DNA of 64,000 nt, taken from assembly GCF_014650955.1 (NCBI RefSeq), contig NZ_BMVY01000007.1:161833-225832 (forward strand), read 5' to 3'. Positions 34,013 through 42,805 of the stretch are shown in pieces. The notes beneath the pieces are model-generated. The model saw nothing but the letters and a program-made list of their open reading frames with translations, was not told the origin of the DNA and searched no databases. The DNA is from Streptomyces tauricus. GTDB taxonomy: Bacteria; Actinomycetota; Actinomycetes; Streptomycetales; Streptomycetaceae. Both the position numbers and the translations under genes were made by a program. Within the stretch, counting starts at the first letter, position 1, and the number at the start of each line of letters is the position of its first letter.

Positions 34013-34942
34013 GTGAGTGAGACAACGCATGACGGCGGCGTCGCGGTGAGCGCCCCCCCGTCCCCCGATGAAGGGCTCTCCGCGGCGGACCTCGCCGCCA
34101 AGTACGGGCTGGCCGTCAGCGGCGCCCGGCCCGGACTCGTCGAGTACGTCCGCCAGCTCGTGGGACGGCGTCACTTCATCCTCGCCTTCTCGCAGGCGAA
34201 GCTCACCGCCCAGTACAGCCAGGCCAAGCTCGGCCAGCTGTGGCAGGTGGCCACACCGCTGCTGAACGCGGCCGTGTACTTCCTGATCTTCGGCCTGATC
34301 CTGAAGGCCGACCGCGGCATGGACCGGGAGGTCTACATCCCGTTCCTGGTGACGGGCGTCTTCGTCTTCACCTTCACCCAGAGCTCGGTGATGGCGGGCG
34401 TGCGCGCGATCTCCGGGAACCTCGGACTCGTGCGGGCGCTGCACTTCCCGCGCGCCGCGCTGCCGATCTCGTTCTCGCTGCAGCAGCTCCAGCAGCTGCT
34501 CTTCTCGATGATCGTGCTGTTCGTCGTGGCGGTCGGCTTCGGCAGCTACCCCCGGCTGTCCTGGCTGCTGATCGTGCCGGTCCTGGTGCTGCAGTTCCTC
34601 TTCAACACCGGCCTCGCGATGATCATGGCCAGGATGGGCGCCAAGACCCCGGACCTGGCCCAGCTCATGCCGTTCGTGATGCGTACGTGGATGTACGCGT
34701 CCGGTGTCATGTTCTCGATCCCCGTGATGCTCGAGGAGCACCCCGAGTGGATCGCCGACATCCTCCAGTGGAACCCGGCCGCCATCTACATGGACCTGAT
34801 GCGCTTCGCGCTCATCGACGGCTACGGCTCCGAGAACCTGCCGCCGCACGTGTGGGCGGTCGCGGGCGGCTGGGCCGTCCTCGTCGCCGTCGGCGGCTTC
34901 GTGTACTTCTGGAAGGCTGAGGAGCGTTACGGCCGTGGCTGA
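34013..34942 (+). CDS. ABC-2 type exporter permease (TagG/Wzm-like)
   Basis: A 309-residue protein with a soluble start of about 60 residues and six membrane helices (first helix at about 80-100, TPLLNAAVYFLIFGLILKA). It carries the LGQLWQVATPLLNA segment at the entry of the membrane domain and an ASGVMFSIP segment typical of polysaccharide and teichoic-acid exporters. It works with the ATPase next downstream, whose start overlaps its end by eight bases. A 96-bp gap separates it from the glycosyltransferase gene, so a second promoter is possible. Substrate is inferred from the operon, not the sequence. Confidence 0.92.
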   Translation: MSETTHDGGVAVSAPPSPDEGLSAADLAAKYGLAVSGARPGLVEYVRQLVGRRHFILAFSQAKLTAQYSQAKLGQLWQVATPLLNAAVYFLIFGLILKADRGMDREVYIPFLVTGVFVFTFTQSSVMAGVRAISGNLGLVRALHFPRAALPISFSLQQLQQLLFSMIVLFVVAVGFGSYPRLSWLLIVPVLVLQFLFNTGLAMIMARMGAKTPDLAQLMPFVMRTWMYASGVMFSIPVMLEEHPEWIADILQWNPAAIYMDLMRFALIDGYGSENLPPHVWAVAGGWAVLVAVGGFVYFWKAEERYGRG

Positions 34943-35717
34943 GCAGAACGACAGGACCCCCCAGATCCCGACCGTCATCGCGGACGAGCTGCACATCGTC
35001 TACCGCGTCAACGGCGCCAAGACCGGCAAGGGCAGCGCCACCTCCGCCCTCAGCCGCATACTCCGGCGCGGCGAGGAGCGAGGCGTCCGCAAGGTGCACG
35101 CCGTCCGCGGCGTCTCCTTCAAGTCCTACCGCGGTGAGGCCATCGGCCTCATCGGATCCAACGGCTCCGGCAAGTCCACCCTGCTGCGGGCCATCGCCGG
35201 ACTGCTCCCCGCGGAGAAGGGCCACGTCTACACCGACGGCCAGCCCTCGCTCCTCGGCGTCAACGCGGCCCTGATGAACGACCTGACCGGCGAGCGGAAC
35301 GTCATCCTCGGCGGACTGGCCATGGGCATGACCCGCGAGCAGATCAGGGAGCGCTACCAGGACATCGTCGACTTCTCGGGCATCAACGAGAAGGGCGACT
35401 TCATCACCCTGCCCATGCGCACCTACTCCTCCGGCATGGCCGCCCGGCTGCGCTTCTCCATCGCGGCCGCCAAGGACCACGACGTCCTCATGATCGACGA
35501 GGCCCTGGCGACCGGCGACCGCAAGTTCCAGAAGCGCTCCGAGGCCCGGATCCGGGAGCTCCGCAAGGAGGCCGGCACGGTGTTCCTCGTCAGCCACAAC
35601 AACAAGTCCATCCGTGACACGTGCGACCGCGTCCTGTGGCTGGAGCGCGGCGAGCTCCGCCTGGACGGCCCCACCGACGAGGTCCTCAAGGAGTACGAGA
35701 AGTTCACGGGCAAGTAG
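34935..35717 (+). CDS. ABC exporter ATP-binding protein (TagH/Wzt-like)
   Basis: A 260-residue ATPase. Walker A GSNGSGKST at about residues 74-82, a signature in YSSGMAARLRFSIA and Walker B with MIDEALATGD are the classic Wzt/TagH pattern, including the YSSGM form of the signature. There is no C-terminal carbohydrate-binding domain as in Wzt of O9-type systems, so export likely does not depend on a chain terminator bound by the ATPase. It ends the operon, followed by a strong terminator. Confidence 0.94.
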   Translation: MAEQNDRTPQIPTVIADELHIVYRVNGAKTGKGSATSALSRILRRGEERGVRKVHAVRGVSFKSYRGEAIGLIGSNGSGKSTLLRAIAGLLPAEKGHVYTDGQPSLLGVNAALMNDLTGERNVILGGLAMGMTREQIRERYQDIVDFSGINEKGDFITLPMRTYSSGMAARLRFSIAAAKDHDVLMIDEALATGDRKFQKRSEARIRELRKEAGTVFLVSHNNKSIRDTCDRVLWLERGELRLDGPTDEVLKEYEKFTGK

Positions 35718-35736
35718 CCCGAGTCGTAGAAGAAGC

Positions 35737-35776
35737 ACGCAGGGCCCCGCCGGAACGGTTCGGCGGGGCCCTGCGT
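35737..35776 (+). terminator. Strong intrinsic-type terminator after the exporter operon
   Basis: Arms 35737-35752 and 35761-35776 form a perfect 16-bp GC-rich stem with an 8-base loop, 20 bp after the ATPase stop. There is no U-tract, as is common in Streptomyces terminators. It separates this operon from the hopanoid genes. Confidence 0.85.
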
Positions 35777-36025
35777 CTGCAAAGGAAACGCCAACTCCGG
35801 GCGCCCGTAGGAATCTTGGCGTCAATCGGTGTGTTCTTGTGATGCGCAGGACACCCCGGCGGAGCATGGCGGGTTGTACAACGTAAGCTGTACCGGTGCT
35901 GATTCGCGGCAAGTGGGGCGATACTGCGCGACACCAGGCATAGGGTCTGTCGCGCGGACGGCCGGGCGGCGTGTCCGAAATAGTCACCATTGGGTCAGCA
36001 GTGTAGAACGGGAGATGTGACGGCA
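35777..36025 (+). promoter_or_regulatory. Promoter region of the hopanoid operon
   Basis: The gap between the terminator and the first candidate small ORF. It contains the 10-bp perfect palindrome GTTGTACAAC (35873-35882), followed a few bases on by a GTAAGCTGTAC stretch, in a locally AT-richer segment. I infer promoter elements here but cannot fix a -10/-35 pair. Confidence 0.5.
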
Positions 36026-36106
36026 ATGGCTACGGAAACTCTCCAGCTCCGCTGCGCGTGTGCCGTCCGTGCGGGTGCCCCTGCCGGCCCGGGCGGCGGG
36101 CGATGA
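36026..36106 (+). CDS. Candidate 26-residue leader peptide coupled to hpnC
   Basis: A short frame beginning at ATG 36026, with GGGAG eleven bases upstream. It encodes METLQLRCACAV-like residues after a short start and ends with TGA at 36104-36106, overlapping the hpnC ATG (36103) by four bases. The overlap suggests translational coupling. It is too short for gene finders and could be chance, but hpnC has no good ribosome-binding site of its own, which makes coupling useful. Confidence 0.35.
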   Translation: MATETLQLRCACAVRAGAPAGPGGGR

Positions 36107-37005
36107 CGCCGGCCGAAACGGCGCGCGCCGGTGACCCGGAGCGCAGCACCCTCGACAAAGCGGCGGACGAGAACTTTCCCGTGGCCCCGTTCTTCCTGCC
36201 CAAGGCCTGGCGGGACGACCTCATGGCCGTCTACGGCTTCGCCCGGCTCGTCGACGACATCGGTGACGGGGACCTGGCCCCCGGCGGCGCGGACGCCCGC
36301 CTCCTCGGTGTGTCCCCCGAAGAGGCGAAGGACCGGCTCGTCCTGCTCGACGCCTTCGAGGCGGACCTGCGCAAGGTCTTCGACTCGACTCCGGGCCACC
36401 CGCTCCTGCGCCGCCTGCAGCCGACGGTCCGCCGCACCGGCCTGCCCCCCGAACCCTTCCTCGGCCTGATCGCCGCGAACCGCCAGGACCAGGTCGTCAA
36501 GCGGTACGAGACCTACGACGATCTCCTGGCCTACTGCGAGCTGTCCGCCAATCCGGTCGGCCGACTGGTCCTCGCCGTCACCGGCACCTCGACCCCCGAG
36601 CGGGTCCGCCTCTCCGACGCCGTCTGCACGGCCCTGCAGATCGTCGAGCACCTCCAGGACGTCGCCGAGGACCTCGGCCGCGACCGCGTCTACCTCCCCG
36701 CCGAGGACATGAAACGCTTTCACGTCCAGGAAGCGGATCTCGCGGCGCCCACGGCAGGCGCATCGGCGCGCGCACTGGTTGCATACGAAGCAGAACGCGC
36801 CCGGAACCTCCTGAATGAAGGCACCCCCCTCGTGGGTAGCGTCCACGGCAGGCTGAAGCTGCTGCTCGCGGGGTTCGTGGCAGGAGGAAGGGCGGCGATC
36901 CGGGCGATCGCCGCCGCCGAATACGACGTACTTCCCGGCCCGCCGAAGCCCGGCAAGATCCAGTTGCTGCGCGAGGTGGGAGTGACTCTGCGAGGAGAGG
37001 GGTGA
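36103..37005 (+). CDS. hpnC: Squalene synthase HpnC (hydroxysqualene-forming step)
   Basis: A 300-residue squalene/phytoene-synthase-fold enzyme. The Asp-rich motif LVDDIGDGD lies at about residues 45-53 and the second one, EHLQDVAEDLGRDRVYLP, at about 184-201. In the HpnC/D/E pathway HpnC converts presqualene diphosphate (made by HpnD) to hydroxysqualene. It heads the hopanoid operon and overlaps hpnD by GTGA. The ATG at 36103 is preferred to one 45 bp upstream because the family N terminus starts there. Confidence 0.94.
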   Translation: MTPAETARAGDPERSTLDKAADENFPVAPFFLPKAWRDDLMAVYGFARLVDDIGDGDLAPGGADARLLGVSPEEAKDRLVLLDAFEADLRKVFDSTPGHPLLRRLQPTVRRTGLPPEPFLGLIAANRQDQVVKRYETYDDLLAYCELSANPVGRLVLAVTGTSTPERVRLSDAVCTALQIVEHLQDVAEDLGRDRVYLPAEDMKRFHVQEADLAAPTAGASARALVAYEAERARNLLNEGTPLVGSVHGRLKLLLAGFVAGGRAAIRAIAAAEYDVLPGPPKPGKIQLLREVGVTLRGEG

Positions 37006-37952
37006 TCCGGACCGTGGAGTCGGAACCACACATGTCCGCACCGGTACTCGCCGCTTACGGCTACTGCGAGGCGGTCACCGGGCAGCAGGCCCGGAATTTC
37101 GCGTACGGCATCCGGCTGCTGCCGGCGCCCAAGCGGCGGGCGATGTCGGCGCTGTACGCGTTCTCACGGCGCGTCGACGACATCGGTGACGGAGTGCTCG
37201 CCCCCGAGGTCAAGGCGAAGCGGCTGGAGGAGACCCGGGCGCTGCTCGCCCGGATCCGCGACCGCTCGGTGGACGAGGACGACACCGATCCGGTCGCCGT
37301 CGCCCTGCGGCACACCGCGGACCACTTCCCGGTCCCGCTCGACGGCCTGGACGAACTCATCGACGGCGTGCTCATGGACGTCCGCGGCGAGACGTACGAG
37401 ACCTGGGACGACCTGAAGGTCTACTGCCGCTGTGTCGCCGGCGCCATCGGCCGGCTCTCGCTCGGCGTCTTCGGTACGGAACCGGGGGCGCGCGGCGCCG
37501 AGCGTGCGCCGGAGTACGCGGACACCCTCGGGCTCGCGCTGCAACTCACCAACATCCTCAGGGACGTTCGTGAGGACGCCGAGAACGGGCGGACGTATCT
37601 GCCCGCGGACGACCTCGCGAAGTTCGGCTGCTCGGCCGGGTTCGACGGACCGCGCCCGCCGGAGGGCTCCGACTTCGCGGGCCTCGTGCACTTCGAGGTG
37701 CGCCGGGCCCGCGCGCTCTTCGCGGAGGGCTACCGGCTGCTGCCCATGCTGGACCGCCGCAGCGGCGCCTGTGTCGCCGCGATGGCAGGCATCTACCGCC
37801 GCCTCCTGGACCGTATCGAGCGCGAACCGGAGGCCGTCCTGCGCGGCCGGGTCTCGCTCCCCGGACGCGAGAAGGCGTACGTCGCCGTGCGCGGCCTCTC
37901 CGGTCTCGACGCCCGGCACGTCTCCCGCCGAACCGTCAGGAGGCGCGCTTGA
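37002..37952 (+). CDS. hpnD: Presqualene diphosphate synthase HpnD
   Basis: A 316-residue paralogue of HpnC. Motifs are RRVDDIGDG (about residues 56-64) and LTNILRDVREDAENGRTYLP (about 183-202), both with the magnesium-binding Asp pattern of head-to-head prenyl synthases. HpnD joins two FPP to presqualene diphosphate. The GTG at 37002 has GAGGAG nearby and overlaps the hpnC stop; an ATG at 37032 is an alternative. It ends TGATG, starting the small ORF that leads to hpnE. Confidence 0.95.
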   Translation: MIRTVESEPHMSAPVLAAYGYCEAVTGQQARNFAYGIRLLPAPKRRAMSALYAFSRRVDDIGDGVLAPEVKAKRLEETRALLARIRDRSVDEDDTDPVAVALRHTADHFPVPLDGLDELIDGVLMDVRGETYETWDDLKVYCRCVAGAIGRLSLGVFGTEPGARGAERAPEYADTLGLALQLTNILRDVREDAENGRTYLPADDLAKFGCSAGFDGPRPPEGSDFAGLVHFEVRRARALFAEGYRLLPMLDRRSGACVAAMAGIYRRLLDRIEREPEAVLRGRVSLPGREKAYVAVRGLSGLDARHVSRRTVRRRA

Positions 37953-38092
37953 TGGACACTCCGGCCCAGGATGACGCAAGTACCTGGAAACGGCGCGCAA
38001 CCCTCCGGCCGGGGACGGCGTCCCTGACTGCATCGGCCGCCCGTGCCCCGCTCCACCGGCGCGGCGAGGCCGCGGGGGAAGGTGCACGATGA
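37952..38092 (+). CDS. 46-residue small protein between hpnD and hpnE (DUF6380-like)
   Basis: An unlisted short gene. Its ATG overlaps the hpnD stop (TGATG) and has a textbook AGGAGG eight bases upstream; its TGA overlaps the hpnE ATG (ATGA). The product begins MDTPAQDDAS, then TWKRRATLRPGTASLTASA, and ends with a basic RRGEAAGEGAR-like tail. From memory this resembles small Streptomyces proteins labelled DUF6380; I cannot check that. It has no membrane helix. The precise two-sided coupling and strong ribosome site argue it is translated, if only to carry ribosomes to hpnE. Confidence 0.7.
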   Translation: MDTPAQDDASTWKRRATLRPGTASLTASAARAPLHRRGEAAGEGAR

Positions 38093-39513
38093 ACGACACC
38101 ACGCAGGACGAGGGGCCCGACGCCGGCTCGCAGGGCCGCCCCACGACGGCCGTAGTGGTCGGCGGGGGGCTCGCGGGAACGACCGCGGCGCTCGCGCTGG
38201 CCGACGCGGGCATCCGCGTGACGCTGCTCGAAGGCAGGCCCCGGCTGGGCGGGCTCGCCTTCTCCTTCCAGCGCGACGGACTCACCGTGGACAACGGCCA
38301 GCATGTGTATCTGCGCTGCTGCACGGCGTACCGCTGGTTCCTCGACCGTGTCGAAGGCGCGGCGCTCGCCCCGCTGCAGGACCGCCTGGACGTGCCCGTC
38401 CTCGACGCCGAGGCCCCGGCCGGACGACGGCTCGGCAGAATCGGCCGGACGGCGCTGCCCGTCCCGCTGCATCTGGCGCGCAGCCTCGCGACCTACCCGC
38501 ATCTCTCACTCGCCGAGCGCGCCAAGGTCGGCCGTGCCGCACTGGCGCTCAAGGGACTCGACCTCGCCGATCCGGCGCTCGACGCGCAGAGCTTCGGCAG
38601 CTGGCTGGCCGCGCACGGTCAGTCCGAGCGGACCATCGAGGCACTGTGGGACCTGGTGGGGGTCGCCACCCTCAACGCGGTGGCCGGCGACTCCTCGCTC
38701 GGGCTCGCCGCGATGGTGTTCAAGACCGGTCTGCTGTCCGACCCGGGCGCCGCCGACATCGGCTGGGCGCGCGTCCCGCTGGGTGAACTGCACGACCGGC
38801 TGGCCCGCAAGGCGCTCGACTCCGCGGGAGTCCGTACCGAGGTCCGTACACGAGTCACCTCCATCTCCCAACACGAGAACGGGCGTTGGAGCGTTCAGGT
38901 TCCCGGCGAGACGCTCGACGCCGACACGGTCGTCCTCGCCGTGCCGCAGCGCGAGGCCCACGACCTCCTGCCGGCGGGCGCCCTCGACGCCCCGGAACGG
39001 CTGCTGGAGATCGGTACGGCGCCCATCCTCAACATCCACGTCGTGTACGACCGCAAGGTGCTCAGCCGGCCCTTCTTCGCCGCGCTCGGCTCCCCGGTGC
39101 AGTGGGTCTTCGACCGGACCGAGGCGTCCGGCCTCAAGGAGGGCCAGTACCTCGCGCTGTCCCAGTCGGCCGCGCAGGACGAGATCGACACACCCGTCGC
39201 GGCGCTGCGCGAGCGCTACCTGCCGGAGCTGGAGCGGTTGCTGCCGCACACCAGGGACGCCGAGGTCCGGGACTTCTTCGTGACCAGGGAGCGCACGGCG
39301 ACGTTCGCCCCGACCCCCGGCGTCGGACGGCTGCGGCCCGGCGCCCGCACCAAGGCACCCGGCCTGTACCTGGCCGGCGCGTGGACCGCCACCGGGTGGC
39401 CCGCGACCATGGAGAGTGCGGTCCGCAGCGGCGTGAGCGCGGCGGATGCCGCCCTCACCGCTTTGGGCCGGCCCCGCGACCATCTCTTCGAGCTCTTCGA
39501 GGAGGCGGCGTGA
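38089..39513 (+). CDS. hpnE: Hydroxysqualene dehydroxylase HpnE (squalene-associated FAD-dependent desaturase)
   Basis: A 474-residue flavoprotein of the amine-oxidase/phytoene-desaturase fold. The FAD motif VVGGGLAGTTAALALADAG is at about residues 23-41, the LEGRPRLGGLAFSF block follows, and a C-terminal FAD segment (GLYLAGAWTATGWPATMESA) lies at about 425-445. HpnE removes the hydroxyl from hydroxysqualene to give squalene. It overlaps both its neighbours by four bases and its position matches the usual hpnCDE order, with the small ORF as an extra. Confidence 0.95.
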   Translation: MNDTTQDEGPDAGSQGRPTTAVVVGGGLAGTTAALALADAGIRVTLLEGRPRLGGLAFSFQRDGLTVDNGQHVYLRCCTAYRWFLDRVEGAALAPLQDRLDVPVLDAEAPAGRRLGRIGRTALPVPLHLARSLATYPHLSLAERAKVGRAALALKGLDLADPALDAQSFGSWLAAHGQSERTIEALWDLVGVATLNAVAGDSSLGLAAMVFKTGLLSDPGAADIGWARVPLGELHDRLARKALDSAGVRTEVRTRVTSISQHENGRWSVQVPGETLDADTVVLAVPQREAHDLLPAGALDAPERLLEIGTAPILNIHVVYDRKVLSRPFFAALGSPVQWVFDRTEASGLKEGQYLALSQSAAQDEIDTPVAALRERYLPELERLLPHTRDAEVRDFFVTRERTATFAPTPGVGRLRPGARTKAPGLYLAGAWTATGWPATMESAVRSGVSAADAALTALGRPRDHLFELFEEAA

Positions 39514-40640
39514 CGCTCCAGCAGAGCGCGGCTGGCTCCCGCACACCCCGTATCGCGAATAGAGGAGAGACTGTGCCCACTGTGCCCCCGGCATCGAAGG
39601 CTGCCGACGCGGTGGACGTGACCGCGCTCCTGGAGCGCGGCCGGACCCTGGCCTCACCTGTACTGCGGGCGGCCATCGACCGCCTCGCCCCTCCCATGGA
39701 CACCGTCGCCGCCTACCACTTCGGCTGGATCGACGCCGAGGGCAACCCCGCCGAGGGCGACGGCGGCAAGGCCGTACGCCCCGCCCTCGCCGTCCTGTCC
39801 GCCGAGGCCGCCGGCGCCGCCCCGGAGGTGGGCGTGCCGGGCGCGGTCGCCGTCGAGCTGGTGCACAACTTCTCCCTCCTGCACGACGACCTGATGGACG
39901 GCGACGAGCAGCGCCGCCACCGCGACACCGTCTGGAAGGTGCACGGCCCCGCCCAGGCGATCCTCGTCGGCGACGCCCTGTTCGCGCTGGCCAACGAACT
40001 GCTCCTGGAACTCGGCACCGTCGAGGCGGGCCGCGCCACCCGCCGGCTGACCACCGCCACGCGCGCGCTGATCGACGGCCAGGCCCAGGACATCTCCTAC
40101 GAGCACCGCGACCGCGTCAGCGTCGAGGAGTGCCTGGAGATGGAGGGCAACAAGACGGGCGCCCTGCTCGCCTGCGCCTGCTCCATCGGCGCGGTCCTCG
40201 GCGGCGCCGACGACCGCACGGCGGACACGCTGGAGAAGTACGGCTACCACCTCGGCCTCGCCTTCCAGGCCGTCGACGACCTGCTCGGCATCTGGGGCGA
40301 CCCGGTGGCCACCGGCAAGCAGACCTGGAGCGACCTGCGCCAGCGCAAGAAGTCCCTGCCCGTCGTGGCCGCGCTCGCGGCCGGCGGACCCGCCTCCGAG
40401 CGCCTGGGCGAACTGCTCGCCGCGGACGCCAGGAGCAGCGACTTCGAGAACTTCTCCGAGGAGGAGTTCGCCGTGCGCGCCGCGCTCATCGAGGAGGCGG
40501 GCGGCCGCGAGTGGACCGCCCAGGAGGCCCGCCGCCAGCACACCGTCGCCATCGAGGCGCTCGACACGATCCACATGCCGGACCAGGTGCGTGCTCAGTT
40601 CGTGGAGCTCGCCGACTTCGTCGTCGTACGAAAGAGATGA
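39510..40640 (+). CDS. Polyprenyl diphosphate synthase (FPP/GGPP-type)
   Basis: A 376-residue trans-prenyl synthase from GTG 39510 (overlapping the hpnE stop, GAGGAGG just upstream); a GTG at 39573 with its own AGAGGAG is an alternative. The first Asp-rich motif is HDDLMD, with Phe at -5, and the second is DDLLGIWGD. The Phe limits product length to about C15-C20. In this operon it should provide FPP for HpnD. GGPP synthesis is possible, because the first motif lacks the two-residue insertion of typical bacterial FPP synthases. Confidence 0.92.
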   Translation: MTLQQSAAGSRTPRIANRGETVPTVPPASKAADAVDVTALLERGRTLASPVLRAAIDRLAPPMDTVAAYHFGWIDAEGNPAEGDGGKAVRPALAVLSAEAAGAAPEVGVPGAVAVELVHNFSLLHDDLMDGDEQRRHRDTVWKVHGPAQAILVGDALFALANELLLELGTVEAGRATRRLTTATRALIDGQAQDISYEHRDRVSVEECLEMEGNKTGALLACACSIGAVLGGADDRTADTLEKYGYHLGLAFQAVDDLLGIWGDPVATGKQTWSDLRQRKKSLPVVAALAAGGPASERLGELLAADARSSDFENFSEEEFAVRAALIEEAGGREWTAQEARRQHTVAIEALDTIHMPDQVRAQFVELADFVVVRKR

Positions 40641-40750
40641 TCACTATCGGTCGAATAGCCCTCGCGTAGTCGCCGGCCGGTGCTGCGGAAGAACGAGCAC
40701 CGGCCGACGGCGGACCCAGCAGAGACATGCCACTGCACGAAGGGGAAGCC

Positions 40751-42805
40751 ATGACAGCGACGACCGACGGAAGCACCGGGGCCCTCCCGCCCCGCGCAGC
40801 CTCGGCCAGCGACATCCGGACAGAATCGACTCCCGCGGCGGCCGGGACAGCCGATATCCGAGAGACCGCCACGCACGCGATACAGCGTGCCACCGACTTC
40901 CTGCTGACCACGCAGGACGCCGAGGGCTGGTGGAAGGGCGACCTGGAGACCAACGTCACCATGGACGCCGAAGACCTCCTGCTCCGTCAGTTCCTCGGCA
41001 TCGACGACGAGAAGACCACGCGGGCCGCCGCGCTGTTCATCCGCGGCGAGCAGCGCGAGGACGGCACCTGGGCCTCCTTCTACGGCGGACCGGGCGAACT
41101 CTCCACCACCGTCGAGGCGTACGTGGCCCTGCGACTGGCCGGTGACGCGCCGGACGACCCGCACATGGCGCGGGCGTCCGCGTGGATCCGGGAGCAGGGC
41201 GGTATCGCGGCGGCCCGGGTCTTCACCCGGATCTGGCTCGCGCTGTTCGGCTGGTGGAAGTGGGACGACCTCCCCGAACTGCCCCCGGAACTCATCTACT
41301 TCCCGAAGTGGATGCCGCTCAACATCTACGACTTCGGCTGCTGGGCCCGGCAGACCATCGTGCCGCTCACCGTGGTCTCCGCGAAGCGCCCGGTCCGTCC
41401 GGCGCCCTTCGCGCTGGACGAGCTGCACGCCGACCCCCGCAACCCCAACCCGGTCAAACCCTTCGCACCGGTGGCGAGTTGGGACGGGGCGTTCCAGCGG
41501 CTGGACCGGGCCCTGCACGCCTACCGCAAGGTGGCGCCGCGCAGGCTGCGCAGGGCCGCGATGAACACCGCGGCCCGCTGGATCATCGAGCGCCAGGAGA
41601 ACGACGGGTGCTGGGGCGGCATCCAGCCGCCCGCCGTGTACTCGGTCATCGCCCTGTACCTGCTCGGCTACGACCTCGAACATCCGGTGATGCGCGAGGG
41701 ACTGGCCTCCCTGGACCGCTTCGCCGTGTGGCGCGAGGACGGCGCCCGGATGATCGAGGCCTGTCAGTCACCCGTCTGGGACACCTGCCTGGCGACCATC
41801 GCGCTCGCCGACGCGGGCGTTCCGGCTGACCACCCGCAGATGGTGCGGGCGGCGGACTGGATGCTCGGGGAGGAGATCGTCCGCCCCGGCGACTGGGCGG
41901 TCAAGAGGCCCGAACTCCCGCCCGGCGGCTGGGCGTTCGAGTTCCACAACGACAACTACCCCGACATCGACGACACCGCCGAAGTCGTCCTCGCGCTGCG
42001 CCGGGTGAGGCACCACGACCCGGAGCGCGTGGAGAAGGCCATCGGGCGGGGGGTGCGCTGGAACCTCGGCATGCAGTCGAAGAACGGCGCGTGGGGCGCC
42101 TTCGACGTCGACAACACCAGCCCCTTCCCCAACCGGCTGCCGTTCTGCGACTTCGGCGAGGTCATCGACCCGCCGTCCGCCGACGTCACCGCGCACGTCG
42201 TGGAGATGCTCGCCGTCGAGGGCCTGGCCCACGATCCCCGCACCCGCCGGGGCGTCGAGTGGCTGCTCGCCGAACAGGAGGCGAACGGCTCCTGGTTCGG
42301 CCGCTGGGGCGTCAACTACGTCTACGGCACAGGGTCGGTGGTGCCCGCGCTGGTCGCCGCCGGACTGCCCGGCTCGCATCCCGCGATCCGGCGGGCGGTG
42401 GCCTGGCTGGAGACCGTGCAGAACGACGACGGGGGCTGGGGCGAGGACCTGCGCTCCTACCACGACGTCGCCGAGTGGAGCGGGCGCGGCGCCTCGACCG
42501 CCTCCCAGACCGCGTGGGCGCTGCTGGCGCTGCTCGCGGCCGGGGAGCGGGAGTCCAAGGCCGTCGAGCGCGGTGTCGCCTGGCTCGCGCAGACCCAGCT
42601 GCCGGACGGCTCCTGGGACGAGCCGTACTTCACCGGCACCGGGTTCCCGTGGGACTTCTCCATCAACTACCACCTCTACCGGCAGGTGTTCCCGCTCACC
42701 GCGCTCGGCCGGTACGTCAACGGCGAACCGTTCGCCGAACTGCAGAGTGCCCAGGGCGCCCGCACATCCCAGGGCACCCAGGGCTCCTTCGGCAGGGCGA
42801 GCTGA
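40751..42805 (+). CDS. shc: Squalene-hopene cyclase
   Basis: A 684-residue class II triterpene cyclase. The protonating DXDD motif is DIDD in NYPDIDDTAEV (about residue 405), and several QW repeats are visible (for example GSWFGRWGVNYVYGTG near 520 and QTQLPDGSWDEPYFTG near 620). It converts squalene to hop-22(29)-ene and hopanol at the membrane. The ATG at 40751 has GAAGGGGA six bases upstream; the ATG at 40727 lacks one. It overlaps hpnG by TGATG. The N terminus has a 40-residue Ala/Thr-rich extension without similarity to short cyclases. Confidence 0.97.
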   Translation: MTATTDGSTGALPPRAASASDIRTESTPAAAGTADIRETATHAIQRATDFLLTTQDAEGWWKGDLETNVTMDAEDLLLRQFLGIDDEKTTRAAALFIRGEQREDGTWASFYGGPGELSTTVEAYVALRLAGDAPDDPHMARASAWIREQGGIAAARVFTRIWLALFGWWKWDDLPELPPELIYFPKWMPLNIYDFGCWARQTIVPLTVVSAKRPVRPAPFALDELHADPRNPNPVKPFAPVASWDGAFQRLDRALHAYRKVAPRRLRRAAMNTAARWIIERQENDGCWGGIQPPAVYSVIALYLLGYDLEHPVMREGLASLDRFAVWREDGARMIEACQSPVWDTCLATIALADAGVPADHPQMVRAADWMLGEEIVRPGDWAVKRPELPPGGWAFEFHNDNYPDIDDTAEVVLALRRVRHHDPERVEKAIGRGVRWNLGMQSKNGAWGAFDVDNTSPFPNRLPFCDFGEVIDPPSADVTAHVVEMLAVEGLAHDPRTRRGVEWLLAEQEANGSWFGRWGVNYVYGTGSVVPALVAAGLPGSHPAIRRAVAWLETVQNDDGGWGEDLRSYHDVAEWSGRGASTASQTAWALLALLAAGERESKAVERGVAWLAQTQLPDGSWDEPYFTGTGFPWDFSINYHLYRQVFPLTALGRYVNGEPFAELQSAQGARTSQGTQGSFGRAS

